Positions 8,218 through 17,755 of a stretch of 64,000 bases of DNA are shown here, piece by piece. The notes beneath the pieces were generated by a model. That model was not told the DNA's origin. It was given only the letters and a program-made list of their open reading frames with translations, and did not search any database. Source of the stretch: Methylibium rhizosphaerae (GTDB taxonomy: Bacteria; Pseudomonadota; Gammaproteobacteria; Burkholderiales; Burkholderiaceae_C); assembly GCF_006386545.1 (NCBI RefSeq), contig NZ_SWAR01000019.1, positions 35,732-99,731 on the forward strand. Direction: 5' to 3'. Position 1 is the stretch's first letter. Each line of letters begins with the position of its first letter. The position numbers were made by a program, and so were the translations under genes.

Positions 8218-8859
8218 TCACAAAACCCCCATGAGATAGACGAAGGTGAACACGCCGATCCAGACGACGTCGAGGAAGTGCCAGAACATCGACAGGCACA
8301 TCAGGCGGCGCTTGTTCTCGGCGATGAGGCCGTGCCTTTGCACCTGCACCATCAGCGTGACGAGCCAGATCACGCCGAAGGTGACGTGCAGGCCGTGGGT
8401 GCCCACCAACGTGAAGAAAGACGACAGGAAGGCACTGCGCTGCGGACCGGCCCCCTCGTGGATGAGGTGGGCGAACTCGTACAGCTCGATGCCGAGGAAG
8501 CCCAGGCCGAGCAGGCCGGTCACCGCCAGCCAGCCCAGCACCTGCGCCTTGCGGCGGTGCTGCGCGGCGATCATCGCGAAGCCGTAGGTGATGGACGACA
8601 GCAGCAGCAGCGCGGTGTTGACGGCCACCAGCTGCAGGTCGAAGAGGTCGGCGCCCGACGGGCCCGCCGCATAGCTGCGGCCGAGCACGGCGTACACCGC
8701 GAACAGCACCGCGAAGATGAGGCAGTCGCTCATCAGGTAGAGCCAGAAGCCCAGCAGCGTGCCTTGCTGCGGGTGGTGGTCGCCGTTGTCGTAGAACACC
8801 GGCGCGGCGGCGCCGGGGGCAAGGGTGGAGGTTTGAACGCTCGACATGTTGGAAGTCAC
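8218..8859 (-). CDS. cyoC: Cytochrome bo3 ubiquinol oxidase subunit III
   Basis: This 213-residue protein has five predicted transmembrane helices. It carries subunit III motifs [32 protein letters not shown] and [14 protein letters not shown], and ends [26 protein letters not shown], as in Escherichia coli CyoC. ATG 8859 lies one base after the cyoB stop; ATG 8847 is a possible later start. It is part of the haem-copper quinol oxidase in the inner membrane, without a redox centre of its own. Confidence 0.95.
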   Translation of the reverse strand: MTSNMSSVQTSTLAPGAAAPVFYDNGDHHPQQGTLLGFWLYLMSDCLIFAVLFAVYAVLGRSYAAGPSGADLFDLQLVAVNTALLLLSSITYGFAMIAAQHRRKAQVLGWLAVTGLLGLGFLGIELYEFAHLIHEGAGPQRSAFLSSFFTLVGTHGLHVTFGVIWLVTLMVQVQRHGLIAENKRRLMCLSMFWHFLDVVWIGVFTFVYLMGVL

Positions 8860-8860
8860 C

Positions 8861-10870
8861 TCAGGCCAACGCGCCGGCCAGCGCCTGCGTGCGTGCGTTT
8901 TCGCAGCGCGTCACCTCGTCGGCCGGGATGTGGAAGTCGCGCTTGTAGTTGAAGGTGTGCACGATGGCCGCCGCCACGGTGGCGAAGAAGGTGAGCCCGG
9001 CGATCAGCCACATGTGCCAGATCAGCGCGAAACCGCAGGCCGTGGCCAGCGCGGCGATCACCACGCCGGCCGCCGTGTTCCTGGGCATGTGGATGGGCTT
9101 GAAGCCGGCCACCGGGCGCACCGCGCCGCGGCGCTTCATGTCGTGCCAGGCGTCGTTGTCGTGCACCACCGGCGTGAAGGCGAAGTTGTAGTCGGGCGGC
9201 GGCGAGGCGGTGGACCATTCCAGCGTGCGGCCGTCCCAGGGGTCGCCGGTCACGTCGCGCAGCGCTTCGCGCTTCCTGTAGCTCACCACCAGCTGGATGA
9301 TGAAGGCGGCGATGCCCAGCGCGATGAGCACCGCGCCGAAGGCGGCGATCTGGAACCAGATCTGCAGCGACGGGTCGTCGAAGTGGCTCATGCGGCGGGT
9401 CACGCCCATCAGGCCCAGCACGTACAGCGGCATGAAGGCGAAGAAGAAGCCGATCTGCCAGAACCAGAACGAGCACTTGCCCCAGAACGGGTCGAGCTTG
9501 TAGCCGAAGGCCTTGGGGAACCAGAACACGATGCCGGCGAACAGCCCGAACAGCACGCCGCCGATGATCACGTTGTGGAAGTGCGCGATCAGGAACAGGC
9601 TGTTGTGCAGCACGAAGTCGGCCGGCGGTACGGCGAGCAGCACGCCGGTCATGCCGCCGATCACGAAGGTGACCATGAAGCCCACCGTCCACAGCATGGG
9701 CACCTCGAACTTGATGCGGCCGCGGTACATGGTGAACAGCCAGTTGAAGATCTTCGCCCCGGTGGGGATCGAGATGATCATCGTGGTGATGCCGAAGAAC
9801 GAGTTCACGCTGGCGCCCGAGCCCATCGTGAAGAAGTGGTGCAGCCACACCAGGTACGACAGGATGGTGATCACGATGGTGGCGTAGACCATCGACGCGT
9901 AGCCGAACAGGCGCTTGCGCGAGAAGGTGGCCACCACCTCCGAGAAGATGCCGAAGGCCGGCAGCACCAGGATGTAGACCTCGGGGTGGCCCCAGATCCA
10001 GATCAGGTTCACGTACATCATGGCGTTGCCGCCCAGGTCGTTCGTGAAGAAGTTGGTGCCGGCGTAGCGGTCGAGGCTCAGCAGGGCCAGTGCGGCGGTG
10101 AGCACCGGGAACGACGCGACGATGAGCACGTTGGCGCACAGCGACGTCCAGGTGAACACCGGCATGCGCATCATGGCCATGCCCGGCGCGCGCATCTTGA
10201 TGATGGTGGCGATGAGGTTGATGCCCGACAGCGTGGTGCCCACGCCCGCCACCTGCAGCGACCACAGGTAGTAGTCCACCCCCACGCCCGGACTCTGCAG
10301 GATGCCCGACAGCGGCGGGTAGGCCAGCCAGCCGGTGCGCGCGAACTCGCCGACGAACAGCGACGCCATTACCAGCACCGCGCCGCCGGCGGTCATCCAG
10401 AAGCTGAAATTGTTGAGGAAGGGGAAGGCCACGTCGCGCGCGCCGATCTGCAGCGGCACGAGGTAGTTCATGAAGCCGGTGATCAGCGGCATGGCCACGA
10501 AGAAGATCATGATCACGCCGTGGGCCGTGAAGATCTGGTCATAGTGGTGCGGCGGCAGGAAGCCGGCGGTGTCGCCGAAGGCGACGGCCTGCTGGGCCCG
10601 CATCATGATGGCGTCGGCGAAGCCGCGCAGCAGCATCACCAGGCCCAGCACGATGTACATGATCCCGATCTTCTTGTGGTCGATGCTGGTGATCCAGTCG
10701 CGCCACAGGGTGCCCCACAGCTTGTAGCGGGTGACGAGCGCCAGGATGGCGAGGCCGCCCAGCACGGTGGCGGCGAAGGTGCCGATCAGGATCGGCTCGT
10801 GCAGCGGGAGCGCGTCCCAGCCGAGGCGGCCGAACACGAGCTTTTGCAGGTCGAGGGAGTCGGTGGACAT
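8861..10870 (-). CDS. cyoB: Cytochrome bo3 ubiquinol oxidase subunit I
   Basis: This 669-residue catalytic subunit reduces O2 at a haem o3-CuB centre and pumps protons. It follows Escherichia coli CyoB over its whole length: [12 protein letters not shown] and [14 protein letters not shown] early, [15 protein letters not shown] with a haem-ligand His, [12 protein letters not shown] with the CuB His and cross-linked Tyr, [10 protein letters not shown] with the CuB His pair, and [11 protein letters not shown] with the haem ligands. The D-channel N/D region [12 protein letters not shown] is present. The tail [20 protein letters not shown] is the CyoB C-terminal extension. The gene lies 24 bases after cyoA. 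Confidence 0.97.
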   Translation of the reverse strand: MSTDSLDLQKLVFGRLGWDALPLHEPILIGTFAATVLGGLAILALVTRYKLWGTLWRDWITSIDHKKIGIMYIVLGLVMLLRGFADAIMMRAQQAVAFGDTAGFLPPHHYDQIFTAHGVIMIFFVAMPLITGFMNYLVPLQIGARDVAFPFLNNFSFWMTAGGAVLVMASLFVGEFARTGWLAYPPLSGILQSPGVGVDYYLWSLQVAGVGTTLSGINLIATIIKMRAPGMAMMRMPVFTWTSLCANVLIVASFPVLTAALALLSLDRYAGTNFFTNDLGGNAMMYVNLIWIWGHPEVYILVLPAFGIFSEVVATFSRKRLFGYASMVYATIVITILSYLVWLHHFFTMGSGASVNSFFGITTMIISIPTGAKIFNWLFTMYRGRIKFEVPMLWTVGFMVTFVIGGMTGVLLAVPPADFVLHNSLFLIAHFHNVIIGGVLFGLFAGIVFWFPKAFGYKLDPFWGKCSFWFWQIGFFFAFMPLYVLGLMGVTRRMSHFDDPSLQIWFQIAAFGAVLIALGIAAFIIQLVVSYRKREALRDVTGDPWDGRTLEWSTASPPPDYNFAFTPVVHDNDAWHDMKRRGAVRPVAGFKPIHMPRNTAAGVVIAALATACGFALIWHMWLIAGLTFFATVAAAIVHTFNYKRDFHIPADEVTRCENARTQALAGALA

Positions 10871-10894
10871 CTGGGTCGTCTCGCGGGGCTGGCC

Positions 10895-12001
10895 TCAGTT
10901 GCGGGCCGTGGCGTCGGTAAAGGCAGTGGCGGCGGCGGCGGGCAGGGAAGCGCCGGTCGGGTTGTCCGGCGTGCAGGCGGCAGCGGCCACGAAGCTGCGC
11001 TCGCCGTCGCGCCAGGGCTTGCGCTCCAGGTAGGCCAGGCCGCCCTTGCCCATGCCGCCGGCGGCGTCGATCGCCATCATTTCGCCCATGCACATCTTGG
11101 TCTTGTCGACGCAGCGGTTGACCGCCGCATCGAACAGCTGCGGGTCCACGCGGCCGAAGCGGCGCACCGGCTCGCGCTCGCTCGGCTGCTCGAGCTTGAG
11201 GTACAGGCCCCGGTCGAGCACCTCGCCCGAGGCGCGGCTGGCCTCGACCCAGCGGTCGAAGCCGGCGGCCGACAGGCCGTGGAACTTGAAGCGCATGTGC
11301 GAGAAGCCGTCGCCGCTGAAGTTGGCCGAGAAGCCGTCGTACACGCCGGCGCGGTTGATCACCGCATGCAGCTTGGTCTCCATGCCCGGCATGGCGTAGA
11401 TCTGCCCCGCCAGCGCCGGGATGTAGAACGAATTCATCACGGTCGACGACGTGATGCGGAACTGGATCGGCCGGTCCACCGGCGCGGCCAGTTCGTTGAC
11501 GGTGGCGATGCCCTGCTCGGGGTAGAGGAACAGCCACTTCCAGTCGAGCGCGACCACCTGCACCACGAGCGGCGCGACCTTCGGGTCCACCGGGCGCCGT
11601 GCGTCGATGCGCTCCAGCGGGCGCCACGGGTCGAGCTTGTGGGTGCTGATCCAGGTGAGCGCGCCCAGCGCGATGATGATCAGCAGCGGCGCGCCCCAGA
11701 TCACGAGTTCGAGGCGGGTGGAGTGGTCCCAGTCGGGGCTGTAGGTCGCCTCGGTGTTCGACTGCCGGTAGCGCCAGGCGAACACCAACGTCAGCACGAT
11801 CACCGGCACGATGATCAGCAGCATCAGCACGGTCGAGGTGACAATCAGCTGGGCCTGCTGGGCGGCGATGTCACCTGAGGGGTTCATCACCACGGTGTCG
11901 CAGCCGGCCAGCAGCAGCAAGGTCAGCGCGCCCACCGCCGCGCCGAGTCCTCGGGCGGGGTGCACGCGGGTTCTGTCGTTGTTCGGGCGTGTCGCGGTCA
12001 T
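10895..12001 (-). CDS. cyoA: Cytochrome bo3 ubiquinol oxidase subunit II (lipoprotein)
   Basis: This 368-residue subunit II begins with a lipoprotein signal whose lipobox is LLAGC (Cys at about 34). Two transmembrane helices follow, then a periplasmic cupredoxin domain. The CuA cysteine ligands of cytochrome c oxidases are absent, and ANFSGDGFSHMRFKF matches the quinol-oxidase version, so the donor is ubiquinol. The C-terminal 100 residues (CVDKTKMCMGEMMAID) are longer than a minimal cupredoxin but typical of CyoA. It is first in the operon cyoABCD-surf1-regBA and has an FNR-like site 60 bases upstream. cyoE (haem O synthase) is not in this window. Confidence 0.95.
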   Translation of the reverse strand: MTATRPNNDRTRVHPARGLGAAVGALTLLLLAGCDTVVMNPSGDIAAQQAQLIVTSTVLMLLIIVPVIVLTLVFAWRYRQSNTEATYSPDWDHSTRLELVIWGAPLLIIIALGALTWISTHKLDPWRPLERIDARRPVDPKVAPLVVQVVALDWKWLFLYPEQGIATVNELAAPVDRPIQFRITSSTVMNSFYIPALAGQIYAMPGMETKLHAVINRAGVYDGFSANFSGDGFSHMRFKFHGLSAAGFDRWVEASRASGEVLDRGLYLKLEQPSEREPVRRFGRVDPQLFDAAVNRCVDKTKMCMGEMMAIDAAGGMGKGGLAYLERKPWRDGERSFVAAAACTPDNPTGASLPAAAATAFTDATARN

Positions 12002-12060
12002 TGTCGAGTCCAGGCGCGCGGGTAAACCATAGTTGCGCGTTGCGGCTGAATGTATCTTGA

Positions 12061-12074
12061 TTGACCCGGATCAA
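12061..12074. promoter_or_regulatory. FNR/ANR-type box in the cyoA upstream region
   Basis: TTGACCCGGATCAA matches TTGAT-N4-ATCAA with one substitution (TTGAC). It lies 60 bases before cyoA on one side and 37 before the MFS gene on the other. FNR in Escherichia coli and ANR in Pseudomonas repress cyo at low oxygen, so an anaerobic repressor site here is plausible. Function is inferred from sequence and context. Confidence 0.6.
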
Positions 12075-12110
12075 CGATTGGACATTTTGTCCCACCCACC
12101 TGCTCTGAAC

Positions 12111-13466
12111 ATGATGTCCGGCAACACCATCGACCCGCCCTTCCCCTCGGCCGCGCCGCGCAACACCCGCAGCATCCACGACGCGCCCGGTACTTCCGCA
12201 CAGGAACATGCCCGCGTGGCGCCGGGCGACATCGCCGTCGGCGTGGTGATCGGCCGTGCCTCCGAGTACTTCGACTTCTTCGTCTACGGCATCGCCTGCG
12301 CGCTGGTGTTCCCGCAGGTGTTCTTCCCGTTCGCCAGCCGGCTCGAGGGCACGCTGTACGCCTTTGCGCTGTTCGCCTTCGCCTTCGTGGTGCGCCCGCT
12401 GGGCACGCTGGCCGGCATGGAGATCCAGCGCCGCTTCGGCCGCGGCACCAAGCTCACCGCGGCGCTGTTCCTGCTCGGCTGCTCGACCGCCGGCATGGCG
12501 CTGCTGCCCGGCTACGCCAGCCTGGGTGCGGCGGCGATCGCGCTGCTGGCGCTGTGCCGCATCGGCCAGGGCCTGGCCATGGGCGCCTCCTGGGACGGCC
12601 TGCCGTCGCTGCTGGCGCTCAACGCGCCGGAACACCGCCGCGGCTGGTACGCCATGCTGGCGCAGCTGGGCGCGCCGCTCGGCTTCCTGGTGGCCGGCGG
12701 CCTGTTCGCCTACCTGTGGGGCAGCCTGTCGAGCGCCGACTTTCTCTCCTGGGGCTGGCGCTACCCGTTCTATGCGGCCTTCGCGATCAACGTGGTGGCG
12801 CTGTTCGCGCGGCTGCGGCTGGTGGTCACCCGCGAATACGAGCAGGAGCTGGCCGCCCACGAGCTGGAGCCCTGCAACGAACGCGAACTCTTCCGCAGCC
12901 AGGGCGGCAACATCCTGATCGGCGCCTTCGCCGCGCTGGCCAGCTACGCCCTGTTCCACATCGTCACCGTGTTCCCGCTGTCGTGGATCACGCTGTACTC
13001 GAACCAGGCGGTCGGCGAATTCCTCGCGGTGCAGATGGTCGGTGCCTGCCTGGCCGCAGCGGCCATGCCGGTGTCGGGGCTGGTGGCCGACCGCATCGGC
13101 CGGCGCAGCATGCTGGGTCTGCTGGCCGTGCTGATCGCGCTGTTCAGCCTGGCCGCGCCCTGGCTGCTCGACGGCGGCGTGCTGGGCCAGGACCTGTTCA
13201 TCCTGATCGGCTTCGTGCTGCTGGGCCTGTCCTACGGCCAGGCCTCCGGCGCGGTGACGTCGAACTTCGAGCCGCGCTTTCGCTACACCGGCGCGGCGCT
13301 CACCTACGACTTCGCCTGGCTCTTCGGCGCCGCCTTCGCGCCGCTGGTGGCGCTGGGGCTGTCGGCGAAGTTCGGGCTCGTCGCAGTGACGGTGTACCTG
13401 CTGTCCGGCTGCGTGTGCACGCTGCTGGCGCTGCGGGCCAACCGGGCGCTGGCAGCGCGCGACTGA
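12111..13466 (+). CDS. MFS transporter, metabolite:H+ symporter-like
   Basis: A 451-residue protein with about twelve hydrophobic segments. The MHS-type start GRASEYFDFFVYGIACALVFPQVFFP, the first loop LAGMEIQRRFGRGTKL and the second-half loop VADRIGRRSMLG are family features of sugar/organic-acid symporters (ShiA/ProP/KgtP group). ATG 12111 is chosen because the open frame further upstream crosses the promoter region. It is divergent from cyoA and convergent with the LysR gene. The substrate is unknown. Aromatic or dicarboxylic acids would suit the neighbours but nothing in the sequence decides this. Confidence 0.8.
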   Translation: MMSGNTIDPPFPSAAPRNTRSIHDAPGTSAQEHARVAPGDIAVGVVIGRASEYFDFFVYGIACALVFPQVFFPFASRLEGTLYAFALFAFAFVVRPLGTLAGMEIQRRFGRGTKLTAALFLLGCSTAGMALLPGYASLGAAAIALLALCRIGQGLAMGASWDGLPSLLALNAPEHRRGWYAMLAQLGAPLGFLVAGGLFAYLWGSLSSADFLSWGWRYPFYAAFAINVVALFARLRLVVTREYEQELAAHELEPCNERELFRSQGGNILIGAFAALASYALFHIVTVFPLSWITLYSNQAVGEFLAVQMVGACLAAAAMPVSGLVADRIGRRSMLGLLAVLIALFSLAAPWLLDGGVLGQDLFILIGFVLLGLSYGQASGAVTSNFEPRFRYTGAALTYDFAWLFGAAFAPLVALGLSAKFGLVAVTVYLLSGCVCTLLALRANRALAARD

Positions 13467-13474
13467 GCGTCGCC

Positions 13475-13500
13475 GGCGGCCGGCTTCAAGCCCGGCCGCC
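13475..13500. terminator. Hairpin between convergent MFS and LysR genes
   Basis: GGCGGCCGG (13475-13483) pairs perfectly with CCGGCCGCC (13492-13500) around an 8-base loop that contains the LysR stop codon. No T-tract follows on either side, so it is a GC-rich bidirectional terminator candidate rather than a textbook intrinsic one. Confidence 0.45.
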
Positions 13501-14388
13501 GTGGCGGGCCAGGTGCTGCAGCAGCAACCGCGCCGCGGCCGACAGCCATTCGTCCTCGCGCGACACGATCACGAACTGACGCACCGCCCAGGGCTCGTCG
13601 AGCGGCCGCATGACCAGCTGCAGCGACGCCACCTGGGGTGCCGCCGCCTCGAAGGGCAGGATCGCCAGGCCGAGCCCCGCCGCGACGATGCGCACGGCGG
13701 CCTCGAGGCTTGCCACCTGCATGCGGTGGTTCAAGGTCCGGCCCAGCAGCGCGGCCTGGCGGCGCAGCAGGTTGTCGAGCAGGCCGCCGGGCACCACCCC
13801 GACCGAGACGTGATCCAGGGTGTCGGCCCACCGGATGCTTTGCCGCTGCGCCAGCGGATGCGAGGGCGGCATCGCCACGCCGAGGTGGTCGCGACGGTAG
13901 GGCCGGGCTCGCAGGCCGCTCGTGTCCACCGCGTTCCACACCACGCCCAGGTCGGCCGCGCCTTCGCGCACCTCGCGCACCACCTGCGCGCCGCCCGATT
14001 CGTCGAGGCTCACCCGCACCGCCTCGTGCTGGTTGATGAAGCCGGCGATGTCATCGGGCAGCCGCTCCGCCAGCGCCGACACGGTGGCCGATACCCGCAC
14101 GCTGCCCAGCACGCCGCTGGCGAATTCGCTCAGCTCCGCATGCATGCGCTCCATCGCACCCAGCACCTCGCGGGCCTGGCGCAGCAGGGTCTGGCCGGCG
14201 GCTGTGGGCTCGATGCCGCGCCGGCCGCGCACCAGCAGCGGCGTGCCCAGCTGCCGCTCGACGGCGCCGATGCGCTTGCTCACGGCGGACGCGACCAGCG
14301 ACTCGCGCGCAGCGGCGCGGGCGATGCTGCGCTCCTCGCACACCGCGACGAAAAGGCGCAGCGTCAGTGGATCGAAGTGCCGCGTCAT
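13486..14388 (-). CDS. LysR-family regulator of the adjacent HMG-CoA lyase cassette
   Basis: A 300-residue LysR regulator with its N-terminal winged helix (LRLFVAVCEERSIARAAARE, SAVSKRIGAVERQLGTPLLVRGRRGIEPT) and a periplasmic-binding-like effector domain ending LGLAILPFEAA. ATG 14388 gives the standard N-terminus; the open frame before it overlaps the divergent gene. LysR regulators usually control the divergent operon, here the HMG-CoA lyase/CoA-transferase/Bug genes, with the 14405-14419 palindrome as candidate operator. The effector may be the acid substrate or its CoA ester (inference). Confidence 0.88.
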   Translation of the reverse strand: MTRHFDPLTLRLFVAVCEERSIARAAARESLVASAVSKRIGAVERQLGTPLLVRGRRGIEPTAAGQTLLRQAREVLGAMERMHAELSEFASGVLGSVRVSATVSALAERLPDDIAGFINQHEAVRVSLDESGGAQVVREVREGAADLGVVWNAVDTSGLRARPYRRDHLGVAMPPSHPLAQRQSIRWADTLDHVSVGVVPGGLLDNLLRRQAALLGRTLNHRMQVASLEAAVRIVAAGLGLAILPFEAAAPQVASLQLVMRPLDEPWAVRQFVIVSREDEWLSAAARLLLQHLARHGGRA

Positions 14389-14404
14389 GGACGCCGATTG
14401 TGCC

Positions 14405-14419
14405 GTTCCGAACCGGAAC
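14405..14419. promoter_or_regulatory. LysR-type operator palindrome
   Basis: GTTCCGAACCGGAAC is a perfect 5-bp inverted repeat (GTTCC-N5-GGAAC). It lies 17 bases before the LysR gene and 58 before the divergent HMG-CoA lyase gene. Position and symmetry suit a LysR recognition site. No other evidence. Confidence 0.4.
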
Positions 14420-14476
14420 GATGGCGCTTCCAAAATAACGCTGGCGCCTCGCGAGAGAATGCCTAGAGTTGCCCGC

Positions 14477-15418
14477 ATGACTGCACACCAAACCGCTGCC
14501 CCCCAGCCCGTCACCGTGCGCGAAGTCGGCCTGCGCGACGGGCTGCAGGCCATTGCCCGCACCGTGCCCACCGACATCAAGCGGTTGTGGCTTCAGGAGG
14601 CCTACGACGCCGGCCTGCGCGAGATCGAGGTCGGCTCCTTCGTGCCGCCGCGCCTGCTGCCGCAGCTGGCCGACACCGCCGAGCTGGTGGCCTTCGGCAA
14701 GACGCTGCCGGGGCTCTTCACGTCGGTTCTGGTGCCCAACCTCAAGGGCGCCGAACGTGCCCTCGAGTCGGGCGCCGACCTGATGCTGCTGCCGCTGTCG
14801 GCCAGCCATGCGCACAGCCTGGCCAACCTGCGCAAGACACCCGACGACGTGGTGCGGGAGATCGCCGCGATCCGCGCCCTGCGCGACGCCGCGGGCTCGC
14901 CCTGCCTCATCGAGGTGGGCCTGAGCACCGCCTTCGGCTGCACCCTGCAGGGCCGGGTGCAGCCGGCCGAGGTGCTGCGGCTCCTGCGCGCCGTGCTCGA
15001 CGCCGGCGCCGACCGCGTCGGCCTGGCCGACACGGTGGGCTATGCCGACCCGGCCATGGTGGCGGCCCTGTTCGAGCAGGCCTTCGTGCTGGCCGGCGAC
15101 AGGCTGGCCTGCGGCCACTTCCACGACACGCGCGGCCTGGGCCTGGCCAACGTGTACGCGGCCTGGCAGGCCGGCGCGCGCCGCTTCGATGCCTGCGTGG
15201 GCGGCATCGGCGGCTGCCCGCATGCACCGGGCGCCAGCGGCAACGTGGCCACTGAAGATGTGGCCTACCTCTTCGCCAGCATGGGCCAGCCCACCGGGCT
15301 CGACTTCAGCCGCCTGATCGAGCTGCGCCGGCACATCGCGCAATGGCTCGAAGGCGAGCCGCTGCACGGCAACATCTGGCGTGCCGGCCTGCCCAAGACG
15401 CTGCTGCAGGCCGCGTGA
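14477..15418 (+). CDS. Hydroxymethylglutaryl-CoA lyase family protein
   Basis: A 313-residue TIM-barrel lyase that would split HMG-CoA (or a close analogue) to acetoacetate and acetyl-CoA. The metal/substrate loop VREVGLRDGLQ, the metal-binding HFHDTRGLG and the catalytic-cysteine signature GGIGGCPHAPGASGNVATED are all intact, matching true HMG-CoA lyases rather than homocitrate-synthase relatives. ATG 14477 is chosen; ATG 14459 in frame is possible. It is the first gene of a likely operon with the class III CoA-transferase 33 bases downstream, which suggests the free acid is activated and then cleaved. Confidence 0.88.
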   Translation: MTAHQTAAPQPVTVREVGLRDGLQAIARTVPTDIKRLWLQEAYDAGLREIEVGSFVPPRLLPQLADTAELVAFGKTLPGLFTSVLVPNLKGAERALESGADLMLLPLSASHAHSLANLRKTPDDVVREIAAIRALRDAAGSPCLIEVGLSTAFGCTLQGRVQPAEVLRLLRAVLDAGADRVGLADTVGYADPAMVAALFEQAFVLAGDRLACGHFHDTRGLGLANVYAAWQAGARRFDACVGGIGGCPHAPGASGNVATEDVAYLFASMGQPTGLDFSRLIELRRHIAQWLEGEPLHGNIWRAGLPKTLLQAA

Positions 15419-15451
15419 CCCTCTTCAGGAACGACCCAGGACAGACCCTCG

Positions 15452-16657
15452 ATGAACACCCCGACACCCACCGCCCCCCAACCCCTCGCCGGCCTGCGCG
15501 TCGTGGAATTCACCCACATGGTCATGGGCCCCACCTGCGGCATGGTGCTGGCCGACCTGGGCGCCGAGGTGGTGAAGGTCGAACCGATCGGCGGCGAAGG
15601 CACCCGCACGCTGATGGGCGCGGGCGCCGGCTTCTTCCCGATGTTCAACCGCAACAAGAAGAGCATCGAGATCGACCTGCACAGCGAAGCGGGCGCCGAG
15701 GTGGCGCGGCGCCTGGCGGCCAGCGCCGACGTGGTGGTCGAGAACTTCAAGCCCGGCACCATGGCCAAGTACGGCCTCGACTACGCGAGCCTCTCGGCCG
15801 CCAACCCGCGTGTCATCTACGTGAGCCACAAGGGCTTCCTGCCGGGCCCCTACGAACACCGCACCGCGCTCGACGAGGTGGTGCAGATGATGGGCGGCCT
15901 GGCCTACATGACCGGCCGCCCCGGCGACCCGCTGCGCGCCGGCACCAGCGTCAACGACATCATGGGCGGCCTGTTCGGCGCCATCGGCGCCCTGGGGGCG
16001 CTGATCCAGCGCGGCATCACCGGCCGCGGCATGGAGGTGCAGTCGGCCCTGTACGAGAACAACACCTTCCTGATGGGCCAGCACATGCTGCAGTACGCGA
16101 TGACCGGCAAGCACCCGGCGCCCATGCCCGCGCGCGAAAGCCCCTGGGCCATCTACGACGTGTTCACCGTGAAGGACGGCGAACAGATCTTCCTGGCCGC
16201 GGTGAGCGACGCGCAATGGCGCACCTTCTGCGAGGCGCTGGACCTGCCCGACCTGCTGGCCGAACCGGCGCTGGCCACCAACAACCAGCGCGTGGCCGAA
16301 CGCCCGCGCCTGCTGGCCGCCCTGCGCGAACGGCTGGCGCACCGCCCGGCCGCCGAGCTGGCCGAGCGCATGGAACGTGCCGGGCTGCCGTTCGCGCCGA
16401 TCCGCAAGCCGGCCGACCTGCTCGACGACCCGCACCTGCTGGCCACCGGCGCGCTGGCCGACGTGGAGCTGCCCGACGGCGCCAAGGCCGGCCAGTCGGT
16501 GAAGACCACGCTGTTCCCGATCACGCTGGACGGCATGCGGCTGCCGGTGCGGCTGCAGCCGCCCAAGCGCGGCGCGCACTCGCAGGAGCTGCTGCGTTCG
16601 CTCGGCTACGACGATGCCGGCATGGAGGCCCTGAGACGGTCGGCTGCCGTGGCGTGA
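15452..16657 (+). CDS. CaiB/BaiF class III CoA-transferase
   Basis: This 401-residue family III CoA-transferase moves CoA between dicarboxylic acids. The catalytic aspartate is Asp169 in AGTSVNDIMGG, the same number as in formyl-CoA transferase. N-terminal GLRVVEFTHMVMGPTCGMVLADLGAEVVKVE and ENFKPGTMAKYGL are family motifs. Placed between an HMG-CoA lyase and a Bug binding protein, it resembles the succinyl-CoA:3-hydroxymethylglutarate CoA-transferase arrangement. The real acid may be HMG, citramalate or another branched acid; this is inference. Confidence 0.9.
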   Translation: MNTPTPTAPQPLAGLRVVEFTHMVMGPTCGMVLADLGAEVVKVEPIGGEGTRTLMGAGAGFFPMFNRNKKSIEIDLHSEAGAEVARRLAASADVVVENFKPGTMAKYGLDYASLSAANPRVIYVSHKGFLPGPYEHRTALDEVVQMMGGLAYMTGRPGDPLRAGTSVNDIMGGLFGAIGALGALIQRGITGRGMEVQSALYENNTFLMGQHMLQYAMTGKHPAPMPARESPWAIYDVFTVKDGEQIFLAAVSDAQWRTFCEALDLPDLLAEPALATNNQRVAERPRLLAALRERLAHRPAAELAERMERAGLPFAPIRKPADLLDDPHLLATGALADVELPDGAKAGQSVKTTLFPITLDGMRLPVRLQPPKRGAHSQELLRSLGYDDAGMEALRRSAAVA

Positions 16658-16731
16658 GGCAAGATCGCGCGCTCGCAAGCCCTTTCGACATCTACAGCCA
16701 CATCTACATCCATCAGGACGGAGACCACCCG

Positions 16732-17718
16732 ATGACTGCTTCCCGCCACCTCACCCGCCGCCATCTGCTCGAAGGCCTGGCCGCGTTCGGCGCCTTGGGC
16801 GCGGCGCCCCTTGGCGCGCTGGCCCAGGACAGGACGGTGCGCTTCATCCTGCCCAATGCCACCGGCTCGGGCGTGGATGCCATCACCCGCGGCGCGCAGC
16901 CGGCCCTGGGCAAGGCACTGGGCGCCACGGTGGTGGTCGACAACCAGCCGGGGGCCGGCGGCATCGTCGGCCTGCAGGCCCTGGCGCGCTCGGCGCCCGA
17001 CGGCCACACGCTGGGCGTGGTGTCGAACAACGTGGTGATCTTCCCGAGCGTGTACAAGTCGCTGCCGTTCAACATGCCGGGAGACTTCACGCCCATCGCC
17101 GTCTGCGGCTATACGCCGGTGGTGCTGGTGGTGAACCCGGCCAAGGTGGCGGCCACGAACTCGAAGGAGCTGGTGGCGCTGCTCAAGTCGAAAAACGGCG
17201 ACATGACGTATGCCTCCGGCGGCAACGGCACCATCTTGCACCTGGCCACCGAGATGTACCTCGACGAGGTGGGCGCCAGGGCGCGCCACATCCCGTACAA
17301 GGGCGTGGGGCCGATGGTCACCGACCTGATCGGCGGCCAGGTGGAATTCGGCACCGTGTCGCTGCCCAGCGTGCAGGCCCACCTGAAGAGCGGCGCGCTG
17401 CGCGCCATCGGCGTGGCCACGCAGCAGCGCATCGCAGCAGCACCCGAGATCCCCACCTTCGTGGAGCAAGGTGTGCCCAACTACGTGGTCGAGGCCTGGA
17501 TCGCGGTGGTAGGCCCGAAGGGCCTGCCGGCCGCCGAGGTGAAGCGGGTGCACGACGCGGTGGTGGCCGCCTTCAATGCGCCCGACGTGAAGGAACTGAT
17601 GGCGAAGCAGGGCAACGTCATCAACGTGAGCAGCACCGAACACGCGCAGCAGTTCTTCAAGACCGAGCTCGCCAAGTACGCGGCCTTGGTCAAGAAGGCC
17701 GGCGTCGAGCTGCAGTGA
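16732..17718 (+). CDS. Bug/TctC-type periplasmic solute-binding protein
   Basis: A 328-residue periplasmic binding protein of the tripartite tricarboxylate family (Bug), abundant in Burkholderiales. It has a signal peptide with a twin-arginine-like head (HLTRRHLLEGLAAFGALGA) ending near residue 30. Family motifs are GGSGVDAITRG-like (ATGSGVDAITRG), VVDNQPGAGGIVG and ASGGNGTILHLATEMYL. No TctA/TctB membrane genes are next to it, which is common for Bug genes. It probably captures the acid handled by the two upstream enzymes, 74 bases away. Confidence 0.88.
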   Translation: MTASRHLTRRHLLEGLAAFGALGAAPLGALAQDRTVRFILPNATGSGVDAITRGAQPALGKALGATVVVDNQPGAGGIVGLQALARSAPDGHTLGVVSNNVVIFPSVYKSLPFNMPGDFTPIAVCGYTPVVLVVNPAKVAATNSKELVALLKSKNGDMTYASGGNGTILHLATEMYLDEVGARARHIPYKGVGPMVTDLIGGQVEFGTVSLPSVQAHLKSGALRAIGVATQQRIAAAPEIPTFVEQGVPNYVVEAWIAVVGPKGLPAAEVKRVHDAVVAAFNAPDVKELMAKQGNVINVSSTEHAQQFFKTELAKYAALVKKAGVELQ

Positions 17719-17755
17719 CCGCGTGAACGCGGTGCCCGACCTCGGCTCGCGGCGA

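Noticed and set aside
8846..11878. A 1010-codon open frame antisense to cyoA and cyoB
   Set aside because: The sense strand encodes full-length oxidase subunits with all ligands. The antisense protein is His/Arg/Gly-rich noise.
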